64,000 nucleotides of DNA from Myxococcales bacterium (lineage in GTDB: Bacteria; Myxococcota_A; Polyangia; Polyangiales; Ga0077539): NCBI GenBank assembly GCA_013298625.1, contig JAAFIF010000009.1, positions 62,001 to 126,000 of the forward strand, in the 5' to 3' direction. The notes below the pieces were generated by a model. That model was not told the DNA's origin and searched no databases. It saw nothing but the letters and a program-made list of their open reading frames with translations. The number at the start of each line of letters is the position of its first letter. The stretch's first letter is position 1. This document shows positions 18,482-27,596 of the stretch, piece after piece. The position numbers and the translations under genes were made by a program.

Positions 18482-18553
18482 GCTCCGGATCTTCGCCGTC
18501 GACTGTCACAAATTCGCGTTTACGTCGGCGGTGTCTGTACGCTCGTAGCTCAC

Positions 18554-19882
18554 ATGAGCAAGCGTACAGTGCGTTCGTGGAAAAGTGCAGCGATCACCGC
18601 AGGGATCGCCGGTGTCCTCGCGTTTGCGGCGGCCTCGCTGTCGATGCGAGCAGCTGGCGCAGACGCGGCGCGATGGGACGTTCCGCGCGAGGGGGCGCTG
18701 CCGGCATCGGCGCGATCGTTCGTGGTGACCGATCCGCACAACGCGATGGTGATGGTCGAGCCGCAGCCGACGGGCGCGCTCGCGGGGCACGTCGCGTATC
18801 GATCGAGCTTCGCTGTGCTCGGCGCGCAGCGCGGCCCCGGGTGCCGCGCGCAGTGGGTGCGCATCGACGAGCGCGCTTGGGTCTGCGGCGACCGCGGAGA
18901 GCTCTCTGCGTCCGCGCCAAACGCGGTCTCGGTCGTCCCTGACACCGAGACGTCGCTGCCGTGGCCCTACGCGTTTACGGGCCGCGACGGCGTGCGCGCG
19001 TACCGCACCGAAGGCGCGGCGCTCGCGCTGTCCGAGGACCCGAGCACGTTCGAGCTGTGGGAGGCCAACTGGGGCTTCGCCATCGACGCGCTCACGGGGC
19101 AGGGCGACGGCCGCGTGTTGCGCACGCACAGCGGACACTTCTTGCGTCGTCGCGACGTGTACCGCGCGAGCCCCACGGCGTTCGAGGGCGGAGCGTTTCG
19201 TGCGCTCGAAGGCACCGAGCGCGGAATCCCCTTCGGCTGGGTCGCCGTCGGCGCGACGCGCGTGTACTCCGCGCCCGAAGAGCGCGGCGCCGGAGAGCCC
19301 ATCGCGCGCCTGACGCCCGTGCGCGTGTACGAAGTGCACGGACGCTCGCGTCGCGCGATGGCGCGCATCGGCGAGGGCCGCTGGGCGCGCGCCGATCACC
19401 TGCGCTGGATCGCCCCCGAGCCTCCTCCGTCACAAGTGGACGTCTCGCGTCGCGAGCGATGGATCGACGTCGACCTCGCCACGCAGACGCTGATCGCCTA
19501 CGAGGGAACAGAGCCCGTCTACGCGACGATGGTCTCGACCGGCGCCGAGCGATCGCCCACGAACCCCGGGATCTTTCGCGTGTGGGGCCGCTACCTCGCG
19601 CACACGATGGACAACACCGAGAACCCCAACCTGCCCAATCACTTTCGGCTCGGTGATGTGCCGTACGTGCAGTTCTTCGACGACGATCGCGGCCTGCACG
19701 GCGTGTACTGGCACGATCAGTTCGGGACGCCTCGCTCGCACGGCTGCGTCAACCTCAGCCCTCGCGACGCGCGCTGGCTCTTTCGCTTCACCGCGATGCC
19801 GCTCGCGCCGGGTTGGCTCTCGCGCGCGATGCCCGAGGGGCAGGGGACCGTGATCCGCGTGCGCGGACGGTTTCGCTACTGA
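18554..19882 (+). CDS. L,D-transpeptidase (YkuD domain)
   Basis: 442 aa. An uncleaved anchor or signal peptide lies at residues 10-35. The N-terminal ~290 residues include SH3-like surface segments (VYSAPEER, ARLTPVRVYEVHG). The YkuD domain spans ~300-430: ERWIDVDLATQTLIAYEG, HGVYWHDQFG (His387) and the catalytic SHGCVNLS with Cys398 and His396. The enzyme makes 3-3 peptidoglycan cross-links or attaches proteins to peptidoglycan, in the periplasm. It starts at ATG 18554, 72 bases after gcvH. Its stop and that of the convergent gene lie in one 13-base inverted repeat (19880-19892). Confidence 0.92.
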   Translation: MSKRTVRSWKSAAITAGIAGVLAFAAASLSMRAAGADAARWDVPREGALPASARSFVVTDPHNAMVMVEPQPTGALAGHVAYRSSFAVLGAQRGPGCRAQWVRIDERAWVCGDRGELSASAPNAVSVVPDTETSLPWPYAFTGRDGVRAYRTEGAALALSEDPSTFELWEANWGFAIDALTGQGDGRVLRTHSGHFLRRRDVYRASPTAFEGGAFRALEGTERGIPFGWVAVGATRVYSAPEERGAGEPIARLTPVRVYEVHGRSRRAMARIGEGRWARADHLRWIAPEPPPSQVDVSRRERWIDVDLATQTLIAYEGTEPVYATMVSTGAERSPTNPGIFRVWGRYLAHTMDNTENPNLPNHFRLGDVPYVQFFDDDRGLHGVYWHDQFGTPRSHGCVNLSPRDARWLFRFTAMPLAPGWLSRAMPEGQGTVIRVRGRFRY

Positions 19883-19889
19883 GCTTCGC

Positions 19890-21824
19890 TCACTCGAGCG
19901 GGCCGCGCGTGAGCACCGCGCCCGCGTAGCCCGCGAGCATCGGGCGGTCGCTGCGGTCGCACCAGATCGACGTCAGGTCGTCGCTCGTGAAGGGGGACTC
20001 TCGCGTCCAGCTCTGCCCGCGATCGGAGCTGCGAAGCAGCGTCGCGCCGAGCCCTGCGACGTACCAGGCGTTGCCCGCGACGCACGCGCCGAACATCGAC
20101 GCCGTGGGCGGGAGCCCCACGCGCGCGATGCGCCAGTGCACGCCGTGATCCGTGCTGGTGAGCACTTCGCCTTCTTTGCCGACGGCGAGCATGTTGCCCT
20201 GGTTGTCCCCCGTGATGTTGGTCAGGTCGCGGGTGGACATGTTGATCATGCGCTGCCAGCTCACGCCCTGATCGGTGCTGCGCAGGATGTACCCGTGCGT
20301 GGCGACGGCGAAGACCTCGCTCGCGTTGGGGCCCCAGATGGCGAAGAAGTCTTCGCCGACACCAGTATTCAAGCGGCGCCAGGTTTGACCGCGATCGGTG
20401 CTCTTGAGGATCAGCCCGCTCGGGCCGGCGATGTAGACCTCCGTCGGGCTCGCAGCCCAGATCGAGCCGAGGCCGCGCGTCCCGTCCGGGGGAGTGTGCG
20501 TGGTGAACGTCTCGCCGCCGTCCGTCGAGTGGAGGATCTTCTGATCGCCGGTCGTGAGGTACAGCTCGCGCTCGTCGATGGCCCACGCGGCGATGATGTC
20601 CACGCGGGATTCGTGGGTGCGCTGCGTCCAGGTGCGGCCCTCGTCGATCGAGCGGAGGATGCTGCCCGTCCGGCCGACCGCCCAGCGCGTGCGGCCAGCG
20701 CCCGCGGTGGCGAGCAGCGAGCCGAGGACGCGGCCGTGCTTCTGCTCCCAGCGCGCGCCCTGGTCGTGGACGCGGTAGATCGCGCCTTCGGTTCCCACGG
20801 CGATGCCGACGCGCCCGTCCGACCAGAAGCCGGCGAAGGTCTCGGTGGCGTTGCTCTGTAGCGCGGTCCACGCGCCGTTGCGGCGGACGATCGCCGCGCC
20901 GCGCATGCCGACGGCGACGAGCTGTCCTTGCCCGAACGACGTGACCGTCGCCAGGTCTTCTTGCGTCGTAGCCTGCGAGGGAACCCAGTTTTCTCCCAGG
21001 TCCGTCGACGTGAGGATCGTGCCGAACCAGCCCGACGCCACGAGGTTGTTGCCCCCCTCGCTGTGCAGCGAGAGCAGCGTCGCGCGAGAGTTGCTCGCGC
21101 GCGGAGTCCAGTGCGCGCCGCGATCCGTGCTCTTCAAGATGATCCCGTCGCGGCCCGCGGCGATGATCGCCCCGCGTCCGTTCGACCAGATCGTGTACAA
21201 ATCCGTGGGGTGGCCGGTCTGAATCGCGGTCCAGCTCAGGCCTCGGTCCGTGCTGTGCGCCACGACGCCGAAGCGCCCCGAGGCCCACAGCTCGCCGCTC
21301 GCCGCGTCGCCCCACAGCTCCGTGAGCGTGCCCGCGCCCGCCTCTTGCCGCGCCACGAGGTTGTGCGAGACGCCTCCGTCTCCTTGCGATGGCCGCGCAG
21401 GAAAGCTCCATCGCAGCGCCGTCCACGAGTCGCCCCAGTCCTCGCTGCGCACGAGCGCGCCGTTGTTGCCGACGGCGACGAGCACGCCGCGGCCGTCGCC
21501 CCAGACGCTCTGCAGGTCTTCGCTCACGCGCGAGGCGCGCACGCGCCAGGTGATCCCGAGGTCGTGGCTCGTCACGATCGTGCCCACGCGGCCGACCGCC
21601 GTGACGTGCAGCCCAGAGCCCCACACGCTCTGCAGTCCGTTGGGCTGCGGCCGCGGAAACGACGGCTGCCACTGCACGGACACCGTCGTGTTGCGCGCCA
21701 CCGTTCGGCTCCTCCCCATGCGCTGCATGCCCACCGCGACCCCCACCGCGACGACGATCAACGCAAACGAACCGAGCAGGACCTTGTTGCCGCTCGCTCG
21801 CGGACTCTTCTCTTCACCAGCCAT
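19890..21824 (-). CDS. Membrane-anchored YCF48/BNR-type beta-propeller protein
   Basis: 644 aa from ATG 21824. One N-terminal transmembrane helix (residues ~14-34, VLLGSFALIVVAVGVAVGM) anchors an exported domain made of at least a dozen ~42-residue repeats with the pattern W-G-x-G-x-x-x-x-A-V-G-x-x-G-x-I-x-x-S-x-D-x-G-x-x-W, as in YCF48/HCF136 and sialidase-like propellers. No sialidase catalytic residues are evident. The start is 17 bases after the stop of the glycosyltransferase gene, implying an operon. Probably a binding or assembly propeller at the cell envelope. Confidence 0.85.
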   Translation of the reverse strand: MAGEEKSPRASGNKVLLGSFALIVVAVGVAVGMQRMGRSRTVARNTTVSVQWQPSFPRPQPNGLQSVWGSGLHVTAVGRVGTIVTSHDLGITWRVRASRVSEDLQSVWGDGRGVLVAVGNNGALVRSEDWGDSWTALRWSFPARPSQGDGGVSHNLVARQEAGAGTLTELWGDAASGELWASGRFGVVAHSTDRGLSWTAIQTGHPTDLYTIWSNGRGAIIAAGRDGIILKSTDRGAHWTPRASNSRATLLSLHSEGGNNLVASGWFGTILTSTDLGENWVPSQATTQEDLATVTSFGQGQLVAVGMRGAAIVRRNGAWTALQSNATETFAGFWSDGRVGIAVGTEGAIYRVHDQGARWEQKHGRVLGSLLATAGAGRTRWAVGRTGSILRSIDEGRTWTQRTHESRVDIIAAWAIDERELYLTTGDQKILHSTDGGETFTTHTPPDGTRGLGSIWAASPTEVYIAGPSGLILKSTDRGQTWRRLNTGVGEDFFAIWGPNASEVFAVATHGYILRSTDQGVSWQRMINMSTRDLTNITGDNQGNMLAVGKEGEVLTSTDHGVHWRIARVGLPPTASMFGACVAGNAWYVAGLGATLLRSSDRGQSWTRESPFTSDDLTSIWCDRSDRPMLAGYAGAVLTRGPLE

Positions 21825-21841
21825 CGCCGGTGAGGGTTGTA

Positions 21842-23053
21842 TCACCCTCGCAGCGCCGAGCGCAGCGCGCGCAGTCGAACGCGCATCGGCGGCTCCGTCA
21901 GGATCCGCGCGCGCGAGCCCATCCACAGGTCGTTGCCGCGCCACTCGACGTGCCCCGAAAACGCTCCCCGAAACAGCATCCACGCGACGAAGAACGGGCG
22001 CAGCGGCAGCACCCACAGGTGCGCCAGCGCCATGCCTCGGCCGCGGATGATCCAGTGCATCGCGAGGTCGCCGAACACCTGCAGCGCCAGCGCTCCGGCG
22101 AAGTACATCGCGTGCTTGGCGCTCGGCGCGACGAGCACGAGCATCGTCGAGAAGAGCACGGGCGCGACGAAGAACTCGAGCAGCGCCACGTGAGGCACCA
22201 CGCGCCAGCGGATCTGCGACCAGCGCAAGTGCCGCTGGTAGAACTTCTTCAGGTTGCCGCTCGCGTTGACGTTTTGCACGGCGAACGTGCCGAGGTGGAG
22301 CCTGTAGCCCTTCTCCATGATCCCCTGCACGAGCACTTCGTCATCGGCGAAGTACTTGCCGATCTCTTGCCAGCCGCCCACTTCCAAGAGCGCGCTCTTG
22401 CGCACGAGCATCGACTTGCCGGGCACCGCGACGCGATCGGCCGCGAGCTTGACCGCGTACGTGGTGGAGACGACGTACGCGTTGAGGTGCAGGTTCTCGA
22501 GCGCGGCGCCCGCGGTCTTCTCTCCGTCGCCGACGATGGGCGAGGCGACGAGCGCGCTGTTGGGCTCGCCGAGCTTGGCGACCATGTCCCAGAGCGTGTC
22601 GGGGTGCACCTTCGTGTTGCTGTCGCTCAGCCACCACGCTTCGTACTTGGCGTGCAGCGAGAGCACCTCCATCTGCGAGATCTTCGGCGAGACGTGCGCG
22701 CCCTCTCCGGTGACGAACAGCTGGCTGTCGGCCTCGGGAAACCGCGCCATCACGCGCTGGATCACCGGGTACGCCGGGTCGCTCTCGCTGCGCACGCCGA
22801 AGAGCAGCTGCACGCGGGGATAGCGCACGCGAAAGTACGACTCGAGGCACGCTTCGAGGTCGTCGTCCGCGCCAGCGCAGGGCTTGAGCACGGTCACGCC
22901 CTGCCAATCGCCCGGCGGCATGGTCCCTTCGGCGGCCGAGTCGAACCTGCGCGCGTGGCGAAACTGCAGGATCATCGCCAGCAAAAGGACCGAGTAGAGG
23001 CACACCGCCGCCATCGAGGCCCACGCCAGCAATTGTACGAAATCGAAGCTCAT
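21842..23053 (-). CDS. Ceramide glucosyltransferase-like membrane glycosyltransferase (GT21/HpnI-type)
   Basis: 403 aa. A transmembrane helix at residues ~8-30 is followed by a GT-A domain with VTVLKPCAGADDDLEACLES, GVRSESDPAYPVI (D1), WWLSDSNTKV (D2), KYFADDEVLVQGI (D3) and the R-x-x-R-W motif QRHLRWSQIRW. Further helices lie at ~290-370. This D1-D2-D3-(Q/R)xxRW set and spacing is that of ceramide glucosyltransferases and the hopanoid enzyme HpnI. It therefore probably transfers a sugar to a sphingolipid or hopanoid at the membrane. The YCF48-repeat gene follows 17 bases later. Confidence 0.85.
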   Translation of the reverse strand: MSFDFVQLLAWASMAAVCLYSVLLLAMILQFRHARRFDSAAEGTMPPGDWQGVTVLKPCAGADDDLEACLESYFRVRYPRVQLLFGVRSESDPAYPVIQRVMARFPEADSQLFVTGEGAHVSPKISQMEVLSLHAKYEAWWLSDSNTKVHPDTLWDMVAKLGEPNSALVASPIVGDGEKTAGAALENLHLNAYVVSTTYAVKLAADRVAVPGKSMLVRKSALLEVGGWQEIGKYFADDEVLVQGIMEKGYRLHLGTFAVQNVNASGNLKKFYQRHLRWSQIRWRVVPHVALLEFFVAPVLFSTMLVLVAPSAKHAMYFAGALALQVFGDLAMHWIIRGRGMALAHLWVLPLRPFFVAWMLFRGAFSGHVEWRGNDLWMGSRARILTEPPMRVRLRALRSALRG

Positions 23054-23268
23054 TCTTCTTTCGCCGCTCCGTCGATCGCGCGCTGAGAGTCCCGTGACGA
23101 GCGCGATCGGTGTGCTGCAGTGGTACCCCGCGGCCCGCGGGTTCGTCCACGGAGGGAGTCATTTTTGTCCTGCAAATTTGCTGGTGAAATCGCTGCGCTG
23201 TGCCACCGTTGCTTCGCGGGGTGCGAACCGCGCTTCGCGCGTGAAGCGCTGCGCGCTACGTTGCGTCG

Positions 23269-24057
23269 GTGATCGACACGCACGCGCACTTCGACGACGA
23301 GTCGTTCGACAGCGACCGTGAATCATGCTGGGAGCGCGCTCTGCGCGAGGGCGTTCGAGCGCTCGTGGTCCCTGCGATCAGCCCTGATCGGTGGCAGCGC
23401 ACGCTGAGCGTCGCGCGCGAAGGCGCTGTTTTCGCAGCGCTCGGCGTGCATCCGCAGGCGCTGCCAGCGGTCAGCGACGAGGCGATTCGGGCCGCGCTCG
23501 ATGACGTCCCGTCGCTCGTGCGCGAGCGCCCCAAGCGGGTCGTCGCGATCGGCGAGGTCGGCTTCGACCACACGATCGACCTCGAGCGTGCGTCGCCCGC
23601 GAGGCAGGCAGCGGTGTTTGCGTGGCACGCGGAGGTGGCGGTCGCGCTCGGGCTCCCGCTGATCGTGCACGTGCTGCGCGCGCACGATGCTGCCCTCGAA
23701 GCGCTCGAGCGCGTGAGGCTCCCGCGGCCCGCGGGGGTGATCCACAGCTATTCGGGCTCGGCTGAGCTCGTCCCGCGCTACGAGCGGCTGGGGTTCTATT
23801 TGTCCTTCGCGGGCGCGGTCACGAGGCGGACGGCGAAGCGGCCGCTCGCGGCGGCGCGCGCGGTTTCGTCGGACAAATTGCTGCTCGAAACCGACGCGCC
23901 CGACCAGTGTCCGACCGGCGCGCCTGAGGGCGTCACCCGGTGCGAGCCCGCGATGTTGTCGCTGATCGCGCGGGCGGTGGCGACGGCGAGGGGCGAAGAC
24001 GAAGCCGCGCTGCGCGAGCGGACCGAGCAAAACGCGCGGCGGCTGTTCGCGCTGTGA
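23269..24057 (+). CDS. TatD-family metal-dependent hydrolase
   Basis: 262 aa, normal TatD length. Metal-binding residues are visible: HAHFD (His5, His7), GEVGFDH (Glu), LPLIVHVLRAHD, GVIHSYSGS and LLLETDAPDQCP. The family acts as DNase or deoxyribonuclease-like phosphohydrolase in the cytoplasm. The start is GTG 23269, placing the THAHFD motif at residue 4 as in other members. It is convergent with the RCC1 lipoprotein gene, with 6 bases between their stops, which share the inverted repeat TGAGC-TC-GCTCA. Confidence 0.9.
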   Translation: MIDTHAHFDDESFDSDRESCWERALREGVRALVVPAISPDRWQRTLSVAREGAVFAALGVHPQALPAVSDEAIRAALDDVPSLVRERPKRVVAIGEVGFDHTIDLERASPARQAAVFAWHAEVAVALGLPLIVHVLRAHDAALEALERVRLPRPAGVIHSYSGSAELVPRYERLGFYLSFAGAVTRRTAKRPLAAARAVSSDKLLLETDAPDQCPTGAPEGVTRCEPAMLSLIARAVATARGEDEAALRERTEQNARRLFAL

Positions 24058-24063
24058 GCTCGC

Positions 24064-27000
24064 TCAGCGAGCCCACGCGATCGGCCGCGGAAACAGCGCG
24101 TATCCGAAGCCGTCGACCCCGAGCGCGAGCTGCGTGTTGGCGCCCCAGCACCACACGGTGCGGTCGCTCTTTCGAAAGCACACCGCGGTCGCGCTGATGG
24201 CGACGTCGGCGACGTCGGTCGCTCCCGCGACGAGCACGGGCGTCGTCCACGGAGAGGTGCCTGGCAAGAACGCGCCGAGTCCGCCGGTTCCCCAGCAGTA
24301 GAGCGTCCTGTCGGCGGTGATCGCGCACACGCGCGAGGAGAACATCGCGATGCGCGTCGCGCGCACGCCCGCGGGCAGCGCGACGGTCGCGCCCATCGGG
24401 CGAGGCATGGTGTCCCCGACGCCGAGCTGTCCGTTGGTGTTCGAGCCGAAGCCGCGAATCGAGCCGTCAGCGCGGACGATCAGCGTCGAGTCGGTTCCCA
24501 AGGCGAAATCCACGGCGTCTGTGACGCCGCCGGCGACCTCTGCGCTCGCGCTCGACGACATCGCCGTGCCGAGGGCTCCGACGCTGCTCGAGCCCCAGCA
24601 GCGCACCTCGGAGCCCACCATCGCGCAGCGATGCGAGCTCGTCCCAACCAGCACGCGCGTCGCGCCGGTCGTGTTCGGCACCAGGGTCGTCGGCGCGTTG
24701 AAGACCCAACCTCCCGTGTTGCACGAGACGTTGCTCGTCGCGCCGACGCCGTGCACGACGCACACGAGCTGCGTCGACGACGCGAGCTGCGTGATGTTCG
24801 TCGGCGTCGCGTACGTGCCCGATTGCCGCACGCCGGACGTGGCCGAAACCGAGGTCGCGCCGAACCACTGCACAGGCGCCCCTGCCATGGGCTGCGCGAA
24901 CGTCACGTGATAGCCCGTCGCGACGTTGGACCACGAGCCTGCGAGCGGGGTGATGAGCGACGCGGTCGACGGCGTGGGATCGACCGCCCCGAACGTGTTG
25001 GCTCCCCAACACGAGACCGCGGTGCCGCTGCGCGCGCAGAAGTGAAAATTGCCCGCGACGATTTGGTCTGCAGAAAACCCAGGGATCGGCTGCGCGACGA
25101 GGGTCGACACCGACGAGTTGTCCCCGAGCGAGCCAGCGCCGTTGCTGCCCCAGCACTCGACCTCGCCGCTCGCGGTGATCTGGCAGCCGTTGTTCACGAA
25201 CGCGAGGTCGCGCGCGGCGCGCAGCTGGCCCACGGCGACGGGCGTCGAGGAGCGCGCGGCCGTTCCGTTGCCGAGCGGCCCGTTGCCGAAGCAGTACACG
25301 GGGGACGTGGGCGGTCCGCCGAGGATGCACGTGCGGCTGCCTCCGGCCCACACGCGGCGAATGTCCGTTCCGGGGATCGCTACGTCGAGCGGCGCGAGGC
25401 TCTGCAGCATCGGAGACGCGAGCTGACCCGCCAGGTTCGAACCCCAGCAGAGCAGCGTTCCGTTTGCGCGACGGCCGCAGAAGTGGGCGTCGCCCGCGGC
25501 CAGCTCGACGATGCCGCTCACGCTCGGGACCACCAGCGCGACGTCCGACCTCGCCACGGTCATCGGCTGCCCCAACGCGAGCTGATAGTTCGATCCCCAG
25601 CACGCGACGGTCCCGTCCATCAACAACGCGCACGAGCTCTGCGCGCCAGTCGCGATCTGCTGCGCGGCCATCGGCAGCGGCACCATCCGCGGCGCGGTCC
25701 CGCCGAACACGCTGCCGATCGTCCCGCACTGACCGTCGCCGCTGTACCCCCAACACCACACCGTGCCCGTCGTCGTGAGCGCGCACCCGAAGTTGCCGCC
25801 TGCCCGCACGCGCGTGGCCATCGGCACCGACGGAACCAACACCGGCGCGCTCACCGCGCTGCCCGCGTTGCTGCCGACCTCTCCCACGGTGTTGCGACCC
25901 CAGCAGTACACCCGGCCCGAGTCCACCGCGCACACGAGCTCGCTGTTCGCTGAGATGTCCGTGATGCTTCGCAGTCCCGCCACGGGCCGCGGCGAAGGCG
26001 CTGGGTCGAGCGTCCCGTTTCCGACCGCCCCGCTGGTGTTCGCGCCCCAGCACTCTGCGGTCCCGTTGGACAATCGAACGCACGCGCCGTTGGACCGAAC
26101 CGTGATTTGCTCAGCGCGAACGCAGCTCGATTGCTCGCAGCGCGTCACGCCCGCGCATCGGATCCCGCAGCCCCCGCAGTGGTTCGCGTCGCGCGTCGTG
26201 TCGACCTCGCACCCGTTGCTCGAATCACCGTCGCAGTTGGCGAAGCCTCGACTGCAGCGCAGCCCGCAGGAGCCCGCCGCGCACAGCGCGGTGCTGTTCG
26301 GCCCCGCAGGGCACGCCGCGTCGCACGCGCCGCAGTGCAGCGTCGACGTCATCAGGTCTGGACACGCCGCGCCGCACCGCGTGCGTCCCGGGTCGCACCC
26401 GGTCGAGCACATCCCTGTCGTTCCGTTGCAGACCGGCGTCGCGCCGCCGCACCCGTTGCCGCAACGACCGCAGTGCGCCGCGCTCTCTCTCGTGTCGGTC
26501 TCGCACCCGTTCGTCGGGTCGCCATCGCAGTCGCCAAACCCCGCGAGGCACCCTCGCTCGCAGCTGCCCATGGCGCACGTCGCCGTGGCGTTGCTCTGCG
26601 GCTCGCAGCGCGCTCCGCACGCGCCGCAGTGCTGCGCGCTGCTCTGCAAATCCACACACAGACCGTCGCACAGCCGCTGCGTCCCTGGGCAGCCCGAGGC
26701 GCATCGACCGTCGCCGCACACGGGCGTCGCGCCCGAGCAGCTCACGTCGCAGCGCCCGCAGGTCGCCGCGGCGCGCAGGTCCGCCTCGCATCCGTTGTCC
26801 GCCACGAGATCGCAGTCCGCGCGGCCCGCAGCGCAAGCGTACTGGCAAGTCCCCTGCGGCGTGCACGCGACGCTCGATCCCGCGCGCTCGGAGCACGTCC
26901 CGCACTGGCCTCCGCAACCGTCATCACCGCACGTGCGGCCCGTACAGTCTGGCGTGCACTCGGGGCCGACCTCCGATGCACGCGCGTCGCGCTCGGTGCT

Positions 27001-27504
27001 CCGGTCGAACTCGGCGCTCTCGACCATCGAGGCAGCGCACCGTCCGTCAGCGCCGCACGAGCTGCCCGCTGGGCACCGAACGCCCACGCATCGGCTGCTG
27101 AGAAACACGTCGATCGCTCGCGTCTGGCCGGGCGCGAACTGCACCGTGCGATCGAGCACAAACGACTGGTCCTGCTCGCGTTGATTGCGGCCGAGGACGC
27201 GCACCGCGAAGCGCAGGTTGACCGCTCCGCCCGCGCTCTCGCCTCGCCTCGGCTGCACCGACAGCGACGAGGGAAACGTCAGCAGAAGCTCGTCCGCCCT
27301 CACTCCGCGCGACAGCAGCTGCGTCGTCCCCGTGCGTCGCCCTTCGCTCGTGACCGTGAACTGCAGCTCGATCCTTCGGTCGTCGGCGATGTCCGAGTCG
27401 AGCCTCACGACGATCACTGTCGCGGGAGTGACGCAGCCCGCGAGCAGCGCGAGCAGCAACGACGCCGCGCACGCGGCAAACCACCGGTGAAATGCGACGA
27501 TCAC
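24064..27504 (-). CDS. RCC1-repeat lipoprotein with Cys-rich module
   Basis: 1146 aa from GTG 27504 (GAGGGC upstream). The signal ends in LLAGC, with the lipid Cys at 24. Residues ~30-125 form a beta-rich domain. Residues ~125-465 are a Cys-rich module of repeated C-G-x-C-x-x-x-C and NGCExD units spaced about 45 residues apart. From ~470 to the end there are about twelve RCC1-like blades, each with a C-W-G-x-N / G-x-x-G signature such as VYCWGRNTVGEVG. It is exported and probably displayed on the outer surface. Myxobacteria carry many such regulators-of-chromosome-condensation-fold proteins with no known ligand. It diverges from the beta-helix lipoprotein. Confidence 0.88.
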   Translation of the reverse strand: MIVAFHRWFAACAASLLLALLAGCVTPATVIVVRLDSDIADDRRIELQFTVTSEGRRTGTTQLLSRGVRADELLLTFPSSLSVQPRRGESAGGAVNLRFAVRVLGRNQREQDQSFVLDRTVQFAPGQTRAIDVFLSSRCVGVRCPAGSSCGADGRCAASMVESAEFDRSTERDARASEVGPECTPDCTGRTCGDDGCGGQCGTCSERAGSSVACTPQGTCQYACAAGRADCDLVADNGCEADLRAAATCGRCDVSCSGATPVCGDGRCASGCPGTQRLCDGLCVDLQSSAQHCGACGARCEPQSNATATCAMGSCERGCLAGFGDCDGDPTNGCETDTRESAAHCGRCGNGCGGATPVCNGTTGMCSTGCDPGRTRCGAACPDLMTSTLHCGACDAACPAGPNSTALCAAGSCGLRCSRGFANCDGDSSNGCEVDTTRDANHCGGCGIRCAGVTRCEQSSCVRAEQITVRSNGACVRLSNGTAECWGANTSGAVGNGTLDPAPSPRPVAGLRSITDISANSELVCAVDSGRVYCWGRNTVGEVGSNAGSAVSAPVLVPSVPMATRVRAGGNFGCALTTTGTVWCWGYSGDGQCGTIGSVFGGTAPRMVPLPMAAQQIATGAQSSCALLMDGTVACWGSNYQLALGQPMTVARSDVALVVPSVSGIVELAAGDAHFCGRRANGTLLCWGSNLAGQLASPMLQSLAPLDVAIPGTDIRRVWAGGSRTCILGGPPTSPVYCFGNGPLGNGTAARSSTPVAVGQLRAARDLAFVNNGCQITASGEVECWGSNGAGSLGDNSSVSTLVAQPIPGFSADQIVAGNFHFCARSGTAVSCWGANTFGAVDPTPSTASLITPLAGSWSNVATGYHVTFAQPMAGAPVQWFGATSVSATSGVRQSGTYATPTNITQLASSTQLVCVVHGVGATSNVSCNTGGWVFNAPTTLVPNTTGATRVLVGTSSHRCAMVGSEVRCWGSSSVGALGTAMSSSASAEVAGGVTDAVDFALGTDSTLIVRADGSIRGFGSNTNGQLGVGDTMPRPMGATVALPAGVRATRIAMFSSRVCAITADRTLYCWGTGGLGAFLPGTSPWTTPVLVAGATDVADVAISATAVCFRKSDRTVWCWGANTQLALGVDGFGYALFPRPIAWAR

Positions 27505-27596
27505 GCCCTCGATGCTCGCACGGGCCTCGCCGTTGCGTCGACGCGGATCCCCGATCGGCGATGCCGCCGCGCGTCCGTGTACACTCTCGCGAACCG

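Noticed and set aside
23054..23268. tRNA-like or terminator element before the TatD gene
   Set aside because: A CCCGCGG/CCGCGGG palindrome is present, but no cloverleaf arms or U tract could be fitted.
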